The notes under the pieces: model-generated
Seen by the model: only the letters and a program-made list of their open reading frames with translations
What the model was told of the DNA's origin: nothing
Databases searched by the model: none
Source: Dyadobacter endophyticus
GTDB lineage: Bacteria; Bacteroidota; Bacteroidia; Cytophagales; Spirosomataceae
Assembly (NCBI RefSeq): GCF_014641595.1
Contig: NZ_BMIA01000003.1
Coordinates: 806,001-870,000 of the forward strand
Reading direction: 5' to 3'
DNA: 64,000 nucleotides
Shown here: in pieces, positions 50,609 to 59,481 of the stretch
Layout of the letters: each line of letters opens with the position of its first letter
How positions within the stretch are numbered: position 1 is the first letter of the stretch
Position numbers and translations under genes: made by a program

Positions 50609-52240
50609 ATGAAACACTTTTGCCTGGGCATTCTATTTCTATCAATCCTGTCGGGCATAGCAAATCCCCTTTTTGCACAAACGGCCCGGGTGCTTCGCAA
50701 CGACCTGACGATCAAACCATTCTTCCGCATCGAAGGCACCGACACCCAAACCAGGATCGCTTACGACGCTTCCGACAAGTCGTTTTACACCATTGCCTGG
50801 AATGGCGACCTGTTTCACATTACCACGAACGTGTCGGGAAGTCATACCATTGAAAGGTTGGCTTCGGCACAGGACCATGGTATTAATTACCTTCAAGGGC
50901 TCGCATTGCACGAAGGAAGCGTTCACCTGGTGGGTAATGTCGTTATCGCGCAGGGTGTTTCGGGGTACGGAAAGGCCGTTAAAGCGAAGCTAACCGGTAG
51001 CAAGCTCGGTTGGACCGAGGTATTCAAAACTTCGGAACACGCCTCTTCCAAAACACTCTTCGACCACGCGTTCAGTGCCATCTGCTTTTCGCCCGATGGC
51101 AAGGATATGTACATCGCCAGCGGCTCTCGCACCGATCATGGTGAAGTAAAGGACAATGAAGGCCGCTACCCCGGTCTCCGCGAAGTGGCATTGACCAGCT
51201 GCATTTTCAAAATACCTGCTAATACCGAAAACCTGCTGCTATCCAACGACTCGGTTGCGCTCGCACCTTACGTACATGTGCGCGGCGTGCGCAATGCATT
51301 CAGCCTCGCATTCGCGGCCAATGGCGATCTGTTTAGCGTTGAAAATTCCGGCGACCGCGACGACCCCGAGGAAATGAACTGGATCAGGCCCGGCGCGCAT
51401 TATGGTTTTCCCTGGGAAATGGGCGGGAATGATACGCCTATGCAGTTTGCAGGATACAAGCCGGGCGACGACAGGCTCATCAACCGCAATTACACCGCCT
51501 ACCAGATCGGCGCATTTCATGACGACAAACAATACCCCAAAAAGCCGCAGAACCTGACTTTCCGCAAACCAATCCTGAATGCCGGTCCGGATGCCGACAT
51601 GTACCGCGACGCTGCTACCGGCAAGGTGCTGGACGCCAGCGAAAGCGGCACTACTATCAGCACATTCACCGCTCACAGGTCTCCGCTGGGTTTGGTTTTT
51701 GATATAAAATCAGGATTTGGAGGTGAATACAAAGGCAAAGGGTTTGTGTTGAACTTTCAGGAAGGCTCTGCTACTTACGGACCGATGCAAGATCCGGGCC
51801 AAGACCTGCTGATGCTCGATTTGAAGAAAAACGCAGCCGGCGACAACTATACATTGAATGCCCACCGCATTGCCGCCGACTTTTTCCAGCCTACCGATGC
51901 AGAAATCGTGGACAACAAATTATACGTGTTGGAAGGCCAGGGGCAGATTTGGGAGATCAGCTTTCCGAGGGAGGTGGTGACAGGCTTGGAGCCATCACGC
52001 AATGCTTTCAGCGTATACCCGAATCCGATCCGCGGCAAAATGCAGATCGAGGGGTCATTAACCCAACAGAATGTACAAATGACCGTTACCGACATGACCG
52101 GCCGCGCGCTGATCCTTGAAAAAAGGCAGGTGAACGGCAAAACAGAGCTGGATGTTTCCAAACTTCCGGCAGGCGCTTATGTGCTTCAACTTGAATCGCA
52201 GCAACAACAGGTTACCACCCGATTTATCATTAACCCGTGA
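50609..52240 (+). CDS. Secreted sugar-dehydrogenase-like propeller with type IX sorting domain
   Basis: 543 residues. A signal peptide ends near NPLFAQ. The central region has the GSDH/PQQ-dependent sugar dehydrogenase pattern: RIAYDASDKSFYTIAWNG, GDLFSVENSGDRDDPEEMNWIRPGAHYGFPWEMGG and later RSPLGLVFDIKSGFGG. No proven PQQ site can be read, so it may be an orphan propeller. The last 80 residues form a type IX sorting domain: FSVYPNPIRGKMQIEG, VTDMTGRALIL and LPAGAYVLQLES. It is thus exported by the type IX system, of which PorQ is encoded at 1462-2520. It precedes a lipoprotein gene with 4-base overlap. Confidence 0.88.
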   Translation: MKHFCLGILFLSILSGIANPLFAQTARVLRNDLTIKPFFRIEGTDTQTRIAYDASDKSFYTIAWNGDLFHITTNVSGSHTIERLASAQDHGINYLQGLALHEGSVHLVGNVVIAQGVSGYGKAVKAKLTGSKLGWTEVFKTSEHASSKTLFDHAFSAICFSPDGKDMYIASGSRTDHGEVKDNEGRYPGLREVALTSCIFKIPANTENLLLSNDSVALAPYVHVRGVRNAFSLAFAANGDLFSVENSGDRDDPEEMNWIRPGAHYGFPWEMGGNDTPMQFAGYKPGDDRLINRNYTAYQIGAFHDDKQYPKKPQNLTFRKPILNAGPDADMYRDAATGKVLDASESGTTISTFTAHRSPLGLVFDIKSGFGGEYKGKGFVLNFQEGSATYGPMQDPGQDLLMLDLKKNAAGDNYTLNAHRIAADFFQPTDAEIVDNKLYVLEGQGQIWEISFPREVVTGLEPSRNAFSVYPNPIRGKMQIEGSLTQQNVQMTVTDMTGRALILEKRQVNGKTELDVSKLPAGAYVLQLESQQQQVTTRFIINP

Positions 52241-53586
52241 AAGCATTCCTATTATTTACATTAATAACCGTTTCGGCGATCTGGCTATCGTGCGGCGACG
52301 CTCCGTCGCCAACGCCGCCCGTTACCGGCGGTAAGGAGGCCCCCGAATTGAGCGGCTTCTCTCCGCTTTCAGGCAAAAAGGGTACTGTTATTAAAATACA
52401 AGGCAAGCATTTCGGAAGCGATGCGTCAAAAGTATCGCTGCAAATCAATGGATTGAAAGCAACGATCAATGCGGTCACCGATACTGAAATTACCGCCGTC
52501 GTACCCGAGAAATGTGGTTTAGCGAAGCTGGTATTAACCGTGAACAGCAAAGAAGTCACTTCGGCGGCAGCATTCCGCTACCTCTATACCGTCACTACGA
52601 GCTACTTCTCGGGCAGCGGGAAGGGCGACGACGGCAAAGACGGCGGCTACACGGACGGTACGCCGCAACAATCGGAATTCAGGACGTTGTACAACATTGC
52701 AACCGACAGCAAGGGCGTCATGTTCGCCGCCGATCTTGGCAATTGCATGGTAAGGCGCATTGAAACCGATGGCAGCACTTCCACCCTGGCTGGCGCAGAG
52801 CAGGGAGGCTTTAAGGACGGCAAAGGCAACCAGGCATTGATGAAGTTCCCTATCGGCATCGAACTCGCTCCCGACGGGTCCATTTACGTAGCCGATCAGG
52901 AAAACCACGCCATCAGAAGGGTATTTTCCGACGGCACGCTGGTGACCGTAGCCGGCGAGCCCGACAAGCCCGGCACAGCGGATGGCGGCCTGGCGTCAGC
53001 CCAATTCAAAAGGCCCTATGGCGTAAAACTGGACAAAACAGGCGTGCTCTGGATTTGCGATACCGAGAATGGCCTGATCAGGAAATTGGCGGACAGCCAG
53101 GTTACCACTTTCGCCGGCAGTACGCCCGGTTATGCGGACGGCAAACTTAGGGAGGCGAAGTTTTATATGCCTTCTTATCTTAATTTCGACCAAAACGGAA
53201 ACATTTTCGTCGCCGATAAACACAACCATTGCATTCGCAAAATCACCCAGGACGGCCTGGTAACCACCTTCTCCGGAACGCCCACCAAAAGCGGTTACCG
53301 CGACGGCGAAGCCGGCCAGGCGATGTTCAACCAGCCCTGCAATATCCAGATCGATAAACTCGGAAATCTTTATGTAAACGATTTATGGAACCATTGCATC
53401 CGCCTCGTATACCCCGACGGGTACGTTGCAACGCTCGCGGGCAAGGGCGGAACGGGAGGGTACAAGGAAGGCCCGGGAGAAAATGCACTTTTTAAACATC
53501 CGCAAGGGTGTACTTTGGACAAAGACGGAAATCTTTTTGTTACGGATTCAGCCAACCAACGTATACGCAAGCTGACTATCGAATAA
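52237..53586 (+). CDS. NHL-repeat lipoprotein with IPT/TIG domain
   Basis: 449 residues. It starts with GTG (52237-52239), overlapping the stop of the previous gene by 4 bases, so translation is coupled. A lipobox is present (VSAIWLSC). Residues about 40-115 are an IPT/TIG domain (GFSPLSGKKGTVIKIQGKHFG), then a six-bladed NHL propeller with blades such as PDGSIYVADQENHAIRRVF and DQNGNIFVADKHNHCIRKI. A binding protein on the outer membrane or surface; ligand unknown. Its neighbours suggest a role in sugar uptake or oxidation (inference). Confidence 0.88.
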   Translation: MKAFLLFTLITVSAIWLSCGDAPSPTPPVTGGKEAPELSGFSPLSGKKGTVIKIQGKHFGSDASKVSLQINGLKATINAVTDTEITAVVPEKCGLAKLVLTVNSKEVTSAAAFRYLYTVTTSYFSGSGKGDDGKDGGYTDGTPQQSEFRTLYNIATDSKGVMFAADLGNCMVRRIETDGSTSTLAGAEQGGFKDGKGNQALMKFPIGIELAPDGSIYVADQENHAIRRVFSDGTLVTVAGEPDKPGTADGGLASAQFKRPYGVKLDKTGVLWICDTENGLIRKLADSQVTTFAGSTPGYADGKLREAKFYMPSYLNFDQNGNIFVADKHNHCIRKITQDGLVTTFSGTPTKSGYRDGEAGQAMFNQPCNIQIDKLGNLYVNDLWNHCIRLVYPDGYVATLAGKGGTGGYKEGPGENALFKHPQGCTLDKDGNLFVTDSANQRIRKLTIE

Positions 53587-53588
53587 TC

Positions 53589-54392
53589 ATGGCCATGATA
53601 TTATCAGAAATCTGGGTCTACCCTGTCAAATCGCTTGGCGGGATCAGGCTCAGCAAAGCATTAACCGAAGAAAGAGGACTTCAATACGATCGCCGGTGGA
53701 TGATCATCGATGAAGAAAACGTTTTTATCACCCAGCGGGCCTACCCAAAAATGGCGCTGATCGACGTCGCTTTACTTGAAGAGGGATTGAAAATATTCCT
53801 TCGCGCCGATCCGCATGACTTTGTGCTGGTACCCTACAAACCGGTCACCGCGTTGCCCGTCACCGTCAAAGTCTGGGATGATACCACCGAGGCAGTCACC
53901 GTTTCCGACGATGCCGACGCCTGGCTCAGCCGGCAGCTTGGCCTTGACCTTCGGCTGGTAGTGATGCCCGATTCGACCGAAAGAAAGGCTGATCCGCGTT
54001 ACGCGCAGCATGACGAGAACGTAAGCTTTGCCGATGGCTTCCCCTATCTGGTCATTTCGCAGGCCTCGCTGGACGATCTGAATGGTCGCCTGGCGCAGCC
54101 GATCGAAATGCGGCGTTTCCGGCCTAATTTCGTCATCAGCGGCACCGAGCCGTTTGCCGAAGATCAATGGAAGCAGATCACGATCGGCAACCTGCGTTTT
54201 GAAGTAGTAAAACCATGCGCGCGTTGCGTGCTCACAACTATTGATCCGAAAACCTCGGAAAAAGGCGCAGAGCCGCTGAAAACCCTGGCAACCTATCGGC
54301 GGAACGGCAACAAGATTTTGTTTGGACAGAATGTAACTGTACAGGATTTTGGAGAACTGAAGGTGGGCGACCGGGTCACGGTCCTGGAATAG
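53589..54392 (+). CDS. MOSC domain-containing protein (MOCOS/mARC-like)
   Basis: 267 residues from the ATG at 53589, two bases after the previous stop; a longer frame to 53508 would overlap the upstream gene. N-terminal MOSC-N beta barrel (EIWVYPVKSLGGIRLSKA) then the MOSC domain with MRRFRPNFVIS and the conserved Cys-x2-Cys in VKPCARCVLTTIDP. Such proteins move sulfur or handle molybdenum cofactor-like groups and reduce N-hydroxy compounds. It is co-transcribed with the propeller genes. A perfect palindromic terminator overlaps its stop codon. Confidence 0.9.
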   Translation: MAMILSEIWVYPVKSLGGIRLSKALTEERGLQYDRRWMIIDEENVFITQRAYPKMALIDVALLEEGLKIFLRADPHDFVLVPYKPVTALPVTVKVWDDTTEAVTVSDDADAWLSRQLGLDLRLVVMPDSTERKADPRYAQHDENVSFADGFPYLVISQASLDDLNGRLAQPIEMRRFRPNFVISGTEPFAEDQWKQITIGNLRFEVVKPCARCVLTTIDPKTSEKGAEPLKTLATYRRNGNKILFGQNVTVQDFGELKVGDRVTVLE

Positions 54393-54424
54393 CAAAAAAG
54401 GTCCGCTAGCGGACCTTTTTTGCT
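54391..54424. terminator. Perfect 34-bp palindromic bidirectional terminator
   Basis: Bases 54391-54424 read the same on both strands: AGCAAAAAAGGTCCGC, a centre at TA, then GCGGACCTTTTTTGCT. It overlaps the MOSC stop codon by two bases and ends 18 bases before the convergent lpxA gene. Confidence 0.93.
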
Positions 54425-54441
54425 ATTTAACTAATGCTTTA

Positions 54442-55254
54442 TCAAGACTGAGCTTCCGTCTCACTGGTGCCGGTTGTCTGGAAAGGACTTTTCATAATAC
54501 CTCTTTCCGAGTTGCGGATAAAGTTAATGATCTCGTCGCGCTCGTTTGAAGGCGGCATTTCCAGTTCGATTTTTTGAAGTGCTTCGGCATTGTTGTAGCC
54601 CTTCATATAGATGTAACGGTAGATATTCTGGATATCGACAATTTTTTCGTTGCTATACCCTCTTCTCCGCAAACCAACCGAGTTGATACCTACGTAAGAT
54701 ATAGGCTCACGGGCAGCTTTTGTAAAAGGCGGAACGTCCTTCCGAACGAGCGACGCACCTGAAACGAATGCATGGATGCCGATCTTGACAAACTGGTGTA
54801 CCGCGCTCAATGCACTTACAATAGCCCAGTCGCCCACATGAACGTGGCCTGCCATTTGCACATTGTTACCGATAATGCAGTTGCTTCCTACCCGGCAATC
54901 GTGCGCCACGTGCGCGTAAGCCATGATCAGGCAGTCGGAGCCTACTACGGTCTTCCAATGCTCTTCGGTACCACGGCTGATCGTTGCGTACTCCCGGATG
55001 GTCGTATTGTCGCCTACGACAGTCAGGGTGTATTCATTATTGTATTTCAAATCCTGAGGCGTGGCCGAAACGACGGCCCCCGGATAGATTTTACAGTTTT
55101 TACCAATCCGTGCTCCCGAATTGATTACAGCGTGTGATCCTATCCAAGATCCCTCCCCGATTTCAACATCGGCATGGATCATTGCAAAGGGTTCGATCTC
55201 TACATTCTGAGCAATCTTAGCGTCAGGATGGATATATGCTAATGATTGAGTCAT
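54442..55254 (-). CDS. lpxA: UDP-N-acetylglucosamine acyltransferase
   Basis: 270 residues. A left-handed beta helix of hexapeptide repeats (residues about 1-185) with the catalytic His in IMAYAHVAHDCRVG, then a helical C-terminal region, as in LpxA. It adds a 3-hydroxyacyl chain to UDP-GlcNAc, the first step of lipid A synthesis. Last gene of the lpxD-lpxC/fabZ-lpxA run; its start overlaps the stop of lpxC-fabZ by 4 bases. Confidence 0.95.
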   Translation of the reverse strand: MTQSLAYIHPDAKIAQNVEIEPFAMIHADVEIGEGSWIGSHAVINSGARIGKNCKIYPGAVVSATPQDLKYNNEYTLTVVGDNTTIREYATISRGTEEHWKTVVGSDCLIMAYAHVAHDCRVGSNCIIGNNVQMAGHVHVGDWAIVSALSAVHQFVKIGIHAFVSGASLVRKDVPPFTKAAREPISYVGINSVGLRRRGYSNEKIVDIQNIYRYIYMKGYNNAEALQKIELEMPPSNERDEIINFIRNSERGIMKSPFQTTGTSETEAQS

Positions 55255-56642
55255 TTTTTCTTTACCAGGCTTGCTATCATATCGGCTTCACACACCAGCT
55301 GTCCGGCTACGTATCCCCGGCCACTCATTTTGACAATCCCCCGTTTCATCGGAGACGTGAATTCACATTTAAAAATAACCGTATCACCGGGAAATACATT
55401 GCGTCGGAAGCGGCATGCGTCGATTCCGATCAGGTAAGGCCAGTAATTGTCCGGGTCGGGCACGCTGGAAAGCACGAGAATCCCACCGGTCTGCGCCATC
55501 GCTTCCAATTGCAGGACGCCAGGCATTACCGGGTTACCCGGAAAGTGTCCCAGAAAAAACTGCTCGTTGATCGTCACGTTTTTCACGCCCACCACGCTGT
55601 TTTCATCCAGCGCAATGATCTTATCGATCATTTGGAACGGATAACGGTGAGCCAGCAGCTGGCCTATCTGATTGATATCAAAGACCGGAGCCTTGTTTGG
55701 ATCGTATTGCGGAATATCTCCTTTGCCGGATTTGATCAGCTTTTTGATCTTTTTAGCTAATGCCACATTCGCCGCGTGTCCCGGCCGCGCAGCAAGGATT
55801 TGTGCTTTAATAGGCCTTCCCACCAATGCAAGGTCTCCAATAAGATCGAGCAACTTATGGCGCGCCATTTCATTGGAATAATGCAGGTCTACATTATTAA
55901 GTATTCCCTTAGACTTGTCGACGCTTACTTTCGGCTTGTTCAAAAGCTGCGACAGATGATCTAATTCACCATCCTGCACCTCGCGATCCACGATCACGAT
56001 CGCGTTCGTAAGGTCACCGCCTTTAATGAGATTTTGCTTGTAAAGTGCTTCCAGCTCGTGCAGGAACACGAATGTCCGGCAGGATGCGATGTCGTCTTTA
56101 AAAAGCGTGATATCGTTTAAAGAAGCGTGCTGACTGCTAATGACCGTTGAATTGTAATCAACCATCACCGTGAGGCGGTAGTCCGAAAGCGGTAGCGCCA
56201 CCAGCTCGGTATCCTTGTCCTTATTCTTATAATGTACGTATTCCGGAACCTCGAAGTAGTTGCGGTAGGCATTCTGCTCTTCAATACCTGCATCAAGCAA
56301 TGCATCGACGAACTTGATGGAGCTGCCGTCCATGATCGGTGGCTCAGGGCCGTCGAGTTGGATCAGCACGTTGTCGATCTGCAAACCTACAAGGGCGGCA
56401 AGTGTGTGTTCAACCGTATGAATCCTCGCGCCGTTCTGCTCGATGGTAGTACCGCGGGAAAGATCCACTACATTATCGACATCTGCATCAACAATCGGCT
56501 GGTCGGGTAAATCAACACGTTGAAACTTGTATCCGTGGTTCGCTGGTGCCGGCACGAATGTCATCGTCGCCACAACACCGGTATGTAAACCCACTCCAGT
56601 TACGGATACAGACTTAGAAATGGTTTGTTGTTTTTCGTTCAT
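55251..56642 (-). CDS. lpxC-fabZ: Fused UDP-3-O-acyl-GlcNAc deacetylase and 3-hydroxyacyl-ACP dehydratase
   Basis: 463 residues, two enzymes in one chain, as is usual in Bacteroidota. LpxC spans residues about 1-310: zinc His in THTVEHTLAAL-like IHTVEHTLAAL, and HKLLDLIGDLALVGRPIKAQ with the other zinc His and Asp. FabZ follows from about 320: LAHRYPFQMIDK with the catalytic His and GHFPGNPVMPGVLQLEAMAQ with the Glu. LpxC commits to lipid A synthesis; FabZ dehydrates 3-hydroxyacyl-ACP and so competes for the same acyl pool. It lies 48 bases after lpxD and overlaps lpxA. Confidence 0.95.
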   Translation of the reverse strand: MNEKQQTISKSVSVTGVGLHTGVVATMTFVPAPANHGYKFQRVDLPDQPIVDADVDNVVDLSRGTTIEQNGARIHTVEHTLAALVGLQIDNVLIQLDGPEPPIMDGSSIKFVDALLDAGIEEQNAYRNYFEVPEYVHYKNKDKDTELVALPLSDYRLTVMVDYNSTVISSQHASLNDITLFKDDIASCRTFVFLHELEALYKQNLIKGGDLTNAIVIVDREVQDGELDHLSQLLNKPKVSVDKSKGILNNVDLHYSNEMARHKLLDLIGDLALVGRPIKAQILAARPGHAANVALAKKIKKLIKSGKGDIPQYDPNKAPVFDINQIGQLLAHRYPFQMIDKIIALDENSVVGVKNVTINEQFFLGHFPGNPVMPGVLQLEAMAQTGGILVLSSVPDPDNYWPYLIGIDACRFRRNVFPGDTVIFKCEFTSPMKRGIVKMSGRGYVAGQLVCEADMIASLVKKK

Positions 56643-56690
56643 TATATCTATTTCCTTTTCTAAATAAGGTGCGATCGGGATTGACGGAGA

Positions 56691-57731
56691 TTACTGAAAA
56701 TCAGAGGTTTCTTGCTTACGTTCCAGATCCTTCAGCCGTTCTTCCATTTCAGGCAACCTTCGCACCAATGCCATGGACCGTAAATGTTCGTTCAGGTCCC
56801 TGGCCGGGGAGCCGGAAAGCGACAGGCCTTCCTTTTTAATGGATTTGCCCAAACCGCTTTGTGCCCCAATCTTGGTATTGTTTGCTACCGTAATATGGCC
56901 CACTATCCCAACCTGACCAGCAATAACGCATTGCTCGCCGATGGTAGTGGAACCAGACACTCCTGACTGGGCCGCAATTACGGTATTTTTTCCTATCTCT
57001 ACATTATGTGCGATCTGAACCAGGTTATCTATTTTCGCTCCCTGACGGATAATGGTCGAACCCATCGTCGCACAGTCGATTGTCGCGTTGGAACCGATGC
57101 TGACGTTATCCTCGATGATCACATTTCCGAGCTGCGGTATCGTTTTATAGCTGCCATCGGCCTGCGGTGCGAAACCGAAACCGTCGCCGCCGATCACTGT
57201 GTTGGCAAAAATGGTGACGTTTTTTCCAATCACCGTGTTGTCGTAAATTTTTACTCCCGGGTGGATCACCGAGTAATCTCCCACTTCCACCCCATCGCCC
57301 AGCCAGGCTTGCGGATAGATCTTCACCTCTTTTCCGATCACACAATTTTTCCCGATATACGAAAACGCACCGCGGTAACAGTTCTCGCCCGTCTGGCTGT
57401 TATCACCGATGAAACTGGGTTGCTCCACCCCCGACTTACTACCGGCCAGGCGTTTCTGGTATTCTTCGAGCAGGATTGTGAAGGCGGTATAGGCATTCTC
57501 GACGTAGATCAACGTCGCGGAAATATCTTTTTTGGGAGTAAAATCTTTATTGACAATTACTGCCGAAGACTGTGTGGAGTAGATATAATGCTCATATTTG
57601 CTGTTGGCCAGAAAAGATATACAACCCGGCAGGCCCTCTTCAATTTTTGCAGCCGAATTAATTGTAATCTGATCATTCCCAACAACACTTCCATTCAGCA
57701 TTTGAGCAATCTCGCTGACAGTAAATTTCAT
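56691..57731 (-). CDS. lpxD: UDP-3-O-(3-hydroxyacyl)glucosamine N-acyltransferase
   Basis: 346 residues. An N-terminal uridine-binding domain (FLANSKYEHYIYSTQSSAVIV), then hexapeptide repeats with the catalytic His in NLVQIAHNVEIGKN, and a helical tail of about 40 residues. It adds the N-linked 3-hydroxyacyl chain in lipid A synthesis. First of the lpxD, lpxC-fabZ, lpxA run on this strand, with an HD hydrolase gene 82 bases upstream; this order is common in Bacteroidota. Confidence 0.95.
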   Translation of the reverse strand: MKFTVSEIAQMLNGSVVGNDQITINSAAKIEEGLPGCISFLANSKYEHYIYSTQSSAVIVNKDFTPKKDISATLIYVENAYTAFTILLEEYQKRLAGSKSGVEQPSFIGDNSQTGENCYRGAFSYIGKNCVIGKEVKIYPQAWLGDGVEVGDYSVIHPGVKIYDNTVIGKNVTIFANTVIGGDGFGFAPQADGSYKTIPQLGNVIIEDNVSIGSNATIDCATMGSTIIRQGAKIDNLVQIAHNVEIGKNTVIAAQSGVSGSTTIGEQCVIAGQVGIVGHITVANNTKIGAQSGLGKSIKKEGLSLSGSPARDLNEHLRSMALVRRLPEMEERLKDLERKQETSDFQ

Positions 57732-57813
57732 ATTTTATCGGCTAATTTCGGGTAATAGTATTCGAGAACGTCGTAAAAAATTATTAAATGGGCTTTTCTT
57801 TTTAGGGTCGTAA

Positions 57814-59046
57814 TTAACCACGCAAAGATACATTTTTACCCCAACATACATAGTACTTGCGTACAATCTTAGTGAGGGCTTCGATGGTCGGAATGTCGGA
57901 CGCATCGGCAATATCCACCAAATTCCCTTTTTTCATTTTCACACGGATCGGGTCCTGCTCCTTTTCGTAGGCCCAATTGGTGGTTTCTCCCGTGACCAGA
58001 AAGTACTGCATGTCGCGTTCCGAGACGCCCGCAGCTACCAGTCGCTCCCGGAGCGGCGCCAGCAATTCTTCACCCGGCGGTTCGTTAAAAAAGCTGATTT
58101 TAAATAGATTTCGGTTCAAAAGCATCTCGCAAAGGGTCGACAAAACGGGGTCCCGATGCGTCTTCCAACCTTTCACAGATGCCCATACGTCGTTATCGTC
58201 CAATCCGTTGAATGCGGCCAGCAAATCGGGCTCGCTATCGAAATCCGCGAGTGTGAACCGATTGTACAGAAAACGGGCGAAATCGGGCGTGGCGAAGAGC
58301 TGCTCTCCCGCTGCGGCAAGCTCGCGGGCGCGGTGCATGATCTGCGTGAGCATCGCCTGTGCGCTCAGGAGCGTTTTATGCAGGTACACCTGCCAGTACA
58401 TAAGCCGGCGTGCATGCAGGAAGTTTTCGATACTCAAAAGCCCTTTCTCCTCCACCACCAACTGATCGTGGCTGATATCCAGCATTTTAATCAACCGGTC
58501 GGCGCCGATCGAGCCTTCGATCACCCCTGTGTAGAAACTGTCACGGTTGAGGTAGTCCATCCGGTCCATATCCAGCTGGCTGGAAATCATCTGGTGGTAA
58601 AACTTGCGTGGATAGGTCCCTTCGAACATTTGAATGGCAATATCAAGCCGTCCGTTCAACTGGCGGTTGAGATCCTTCATCATCGTCAATGTAATGGACT
58701 CATGCGGAACGCCGGGTATTACTACGCTTTCGAGCACGTGGGAAAACGGCCCATGCCCCAGGTCATGCAAGAGAATCGCCGCCTGCGCGCCTTCCTGCTC
58801 CGGCTCCCAGATCATATGCCCCTTTTCCTGTAAAGTCCGTAACGCCTGACTCATCAGGTGCATCGCACCGAGCGCGTGGTGAAAACGTGTGTGAAGAGCG
58901 CCGGGATAGACGATATCGGCCAGGCCAAGCTGCCTGATACGCCTTAGCCGCTGAAAGTAAGGATGATCGACCAGATCGTAGAGTAGATCCGAGGCGATTG
59001 AAATAAATCCGTAGACCGGATCATTGATGATTTTCCTTTTATTCAA
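57814..59046 (-). CDS. HD-domain phosphohydrolase (dNTPase-like)
   Basis: About 410 residues from a TTG at 59046, giving the family start NKRKIINDPVYGFISI; the ATG at 59112 would add 22 residues that look unrelated and would place the -7 box at 59061-59068 inside the gene. The HD set is present: HTRFHHALGAMHL, HDLGHGPFSHVLE, HQMISSQLDMDRMDYLNRDS with the metal-binding His and Asp. It likely hydrolyses a nucleotide phosphate or phospho-metabolite; in this genomic position it is usually adjacent to lpxD, reason unknown. Confidence 0.85.
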   Translation of the reverse strand: MNKRKIINDPVYGFISIASDLLYDLVDHPYFQRLRRIRQLGLADIVYPGALHTRFHHALGAMHLMSQALRTLQEKGHMIWEPEQEGAQAAILLHDLGHGPFSHVLESVVIPGVPHESITLTMMKDLNRQLNGRLDIAIQMFEGTYPRKFYHQMISSQLDMDRMDYLNRDSFYTGVIEGSIGADRLIKMLDISHDQLVVEEKGLLSIENFLHARRLMYWQVYLHKTLLSAQAMLTQIMHRARELAAAGEQLFATPDFARFLYNRFTLADFDSEPDLLAAFNGLDDNDVWASVKGWKTHRDPVLSTLCEMLLNRNLFKISFFNEPPGEELLAPLRERLVAAGVSERDMQYFLVTGETTNWAYEKEQDPIRVKMKKGNLVDIADASDIPTIEALTKIVRKYYVCWGKNVSLRG

Positions 59047-59060
59047 AATCAATTTTTTGG

Positions 59061-59068
59061 CAAAAGTA
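59061..59068 (-). promoter_or_regulatory. -7 box for the HD hydrolase-lpx run
   Basis: TACTTTTG on the minus strand, an exact TAnnTTTG; a TTG lies 16 bases upstream (59085-59087), slightly close. The RNA start would be only about 8 bases before the TTG start codon at 59046. Confidence 0.4.
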
Positions 59069-59112
59069 ATAAACAACCAACGGACAAAAGAAGCTAATCT
59101 TGTTGTATTCAT

Positions 59113-59142
59113 TTGGAGAATTGAACCGTTTCGCTAATTTTG
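59113..59142 (+). promoter_or_regulatory. Promoter of the tRNA gene
   Basis: TTG (59113-59115), a 19-base spacer and TAATTTTG (59135-59142) match the Bacteroidota consensus exactly. RNA would start near 59149, 17 bases before the tRNA 5' end, leaving a short leader for RNase P. Confidence 0.75.
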
Positions 59143-59165
59143 CACTCCAAACAAGCGCTGAAAAA

Positions 59166-59239
59166 GGGCCTATAGCTCATTCGGTTAGAGCAACTGACTC
59201 ATAATCAGTAGGTGCCTGGTTCGATTCCAGGTGGGCCCA
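59166..59239 (+). tRNA. tRNA with CAU anticodon (Ile2 more likely than elongator Met)
   Basis: 74 bases fold as a standard cloverleaf: acceptor GGGCCTA with TGGGCCC (one T.G wobble), D arm, anticodon stem ACTGA/TCAGT with loop CTCATAA and anticodon CAT, T arm CCTGG/CCAGG with TTCGATT, discriminator A. CCA is not encoded. A CAU anticodon can be Met or, after lysidine modification, Ile reading AUA. The acceptor pairs C4-G69 and C5-G68 are those TilS is known to recognise in the E. coli Ile2 tRNA, so Ile2 is favoured. Confidence 0.9.
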
Positions 59240-59249
59240 CTTGAAAATC

Positions 59250-59287
59250 AAGCACTTACGAGATAAAACTCGATAAGTGCTTTTTTA
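59250..59287 (+). terminator. Terminator after the tRNA gene
   Basis: AAGCACTTA (59250-59258) pairs with TAAGTGCTT (59274-59282), extended inside by GAG/CTC; a T-run follows. It begins 11 bases after the tRNA. Confidence 0.88.
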
Positions 59288-59481
59288 TTTGCAAACAATT
59301 TGAGGATTTTTCACTGTGAGTCCAGTGACTCAATCAGACTAATGACACATCGCCCTTGCGCTCCCACCATCTTAACCGACGAGACCACCTTATCAGGTCA
59401 TCCGAGAACAAAGTAATTGAAAAACAAGCATTTAATTTAGATCCAATTAGTTATAACCGTTTATGTTTCCTATCTTCCAAG

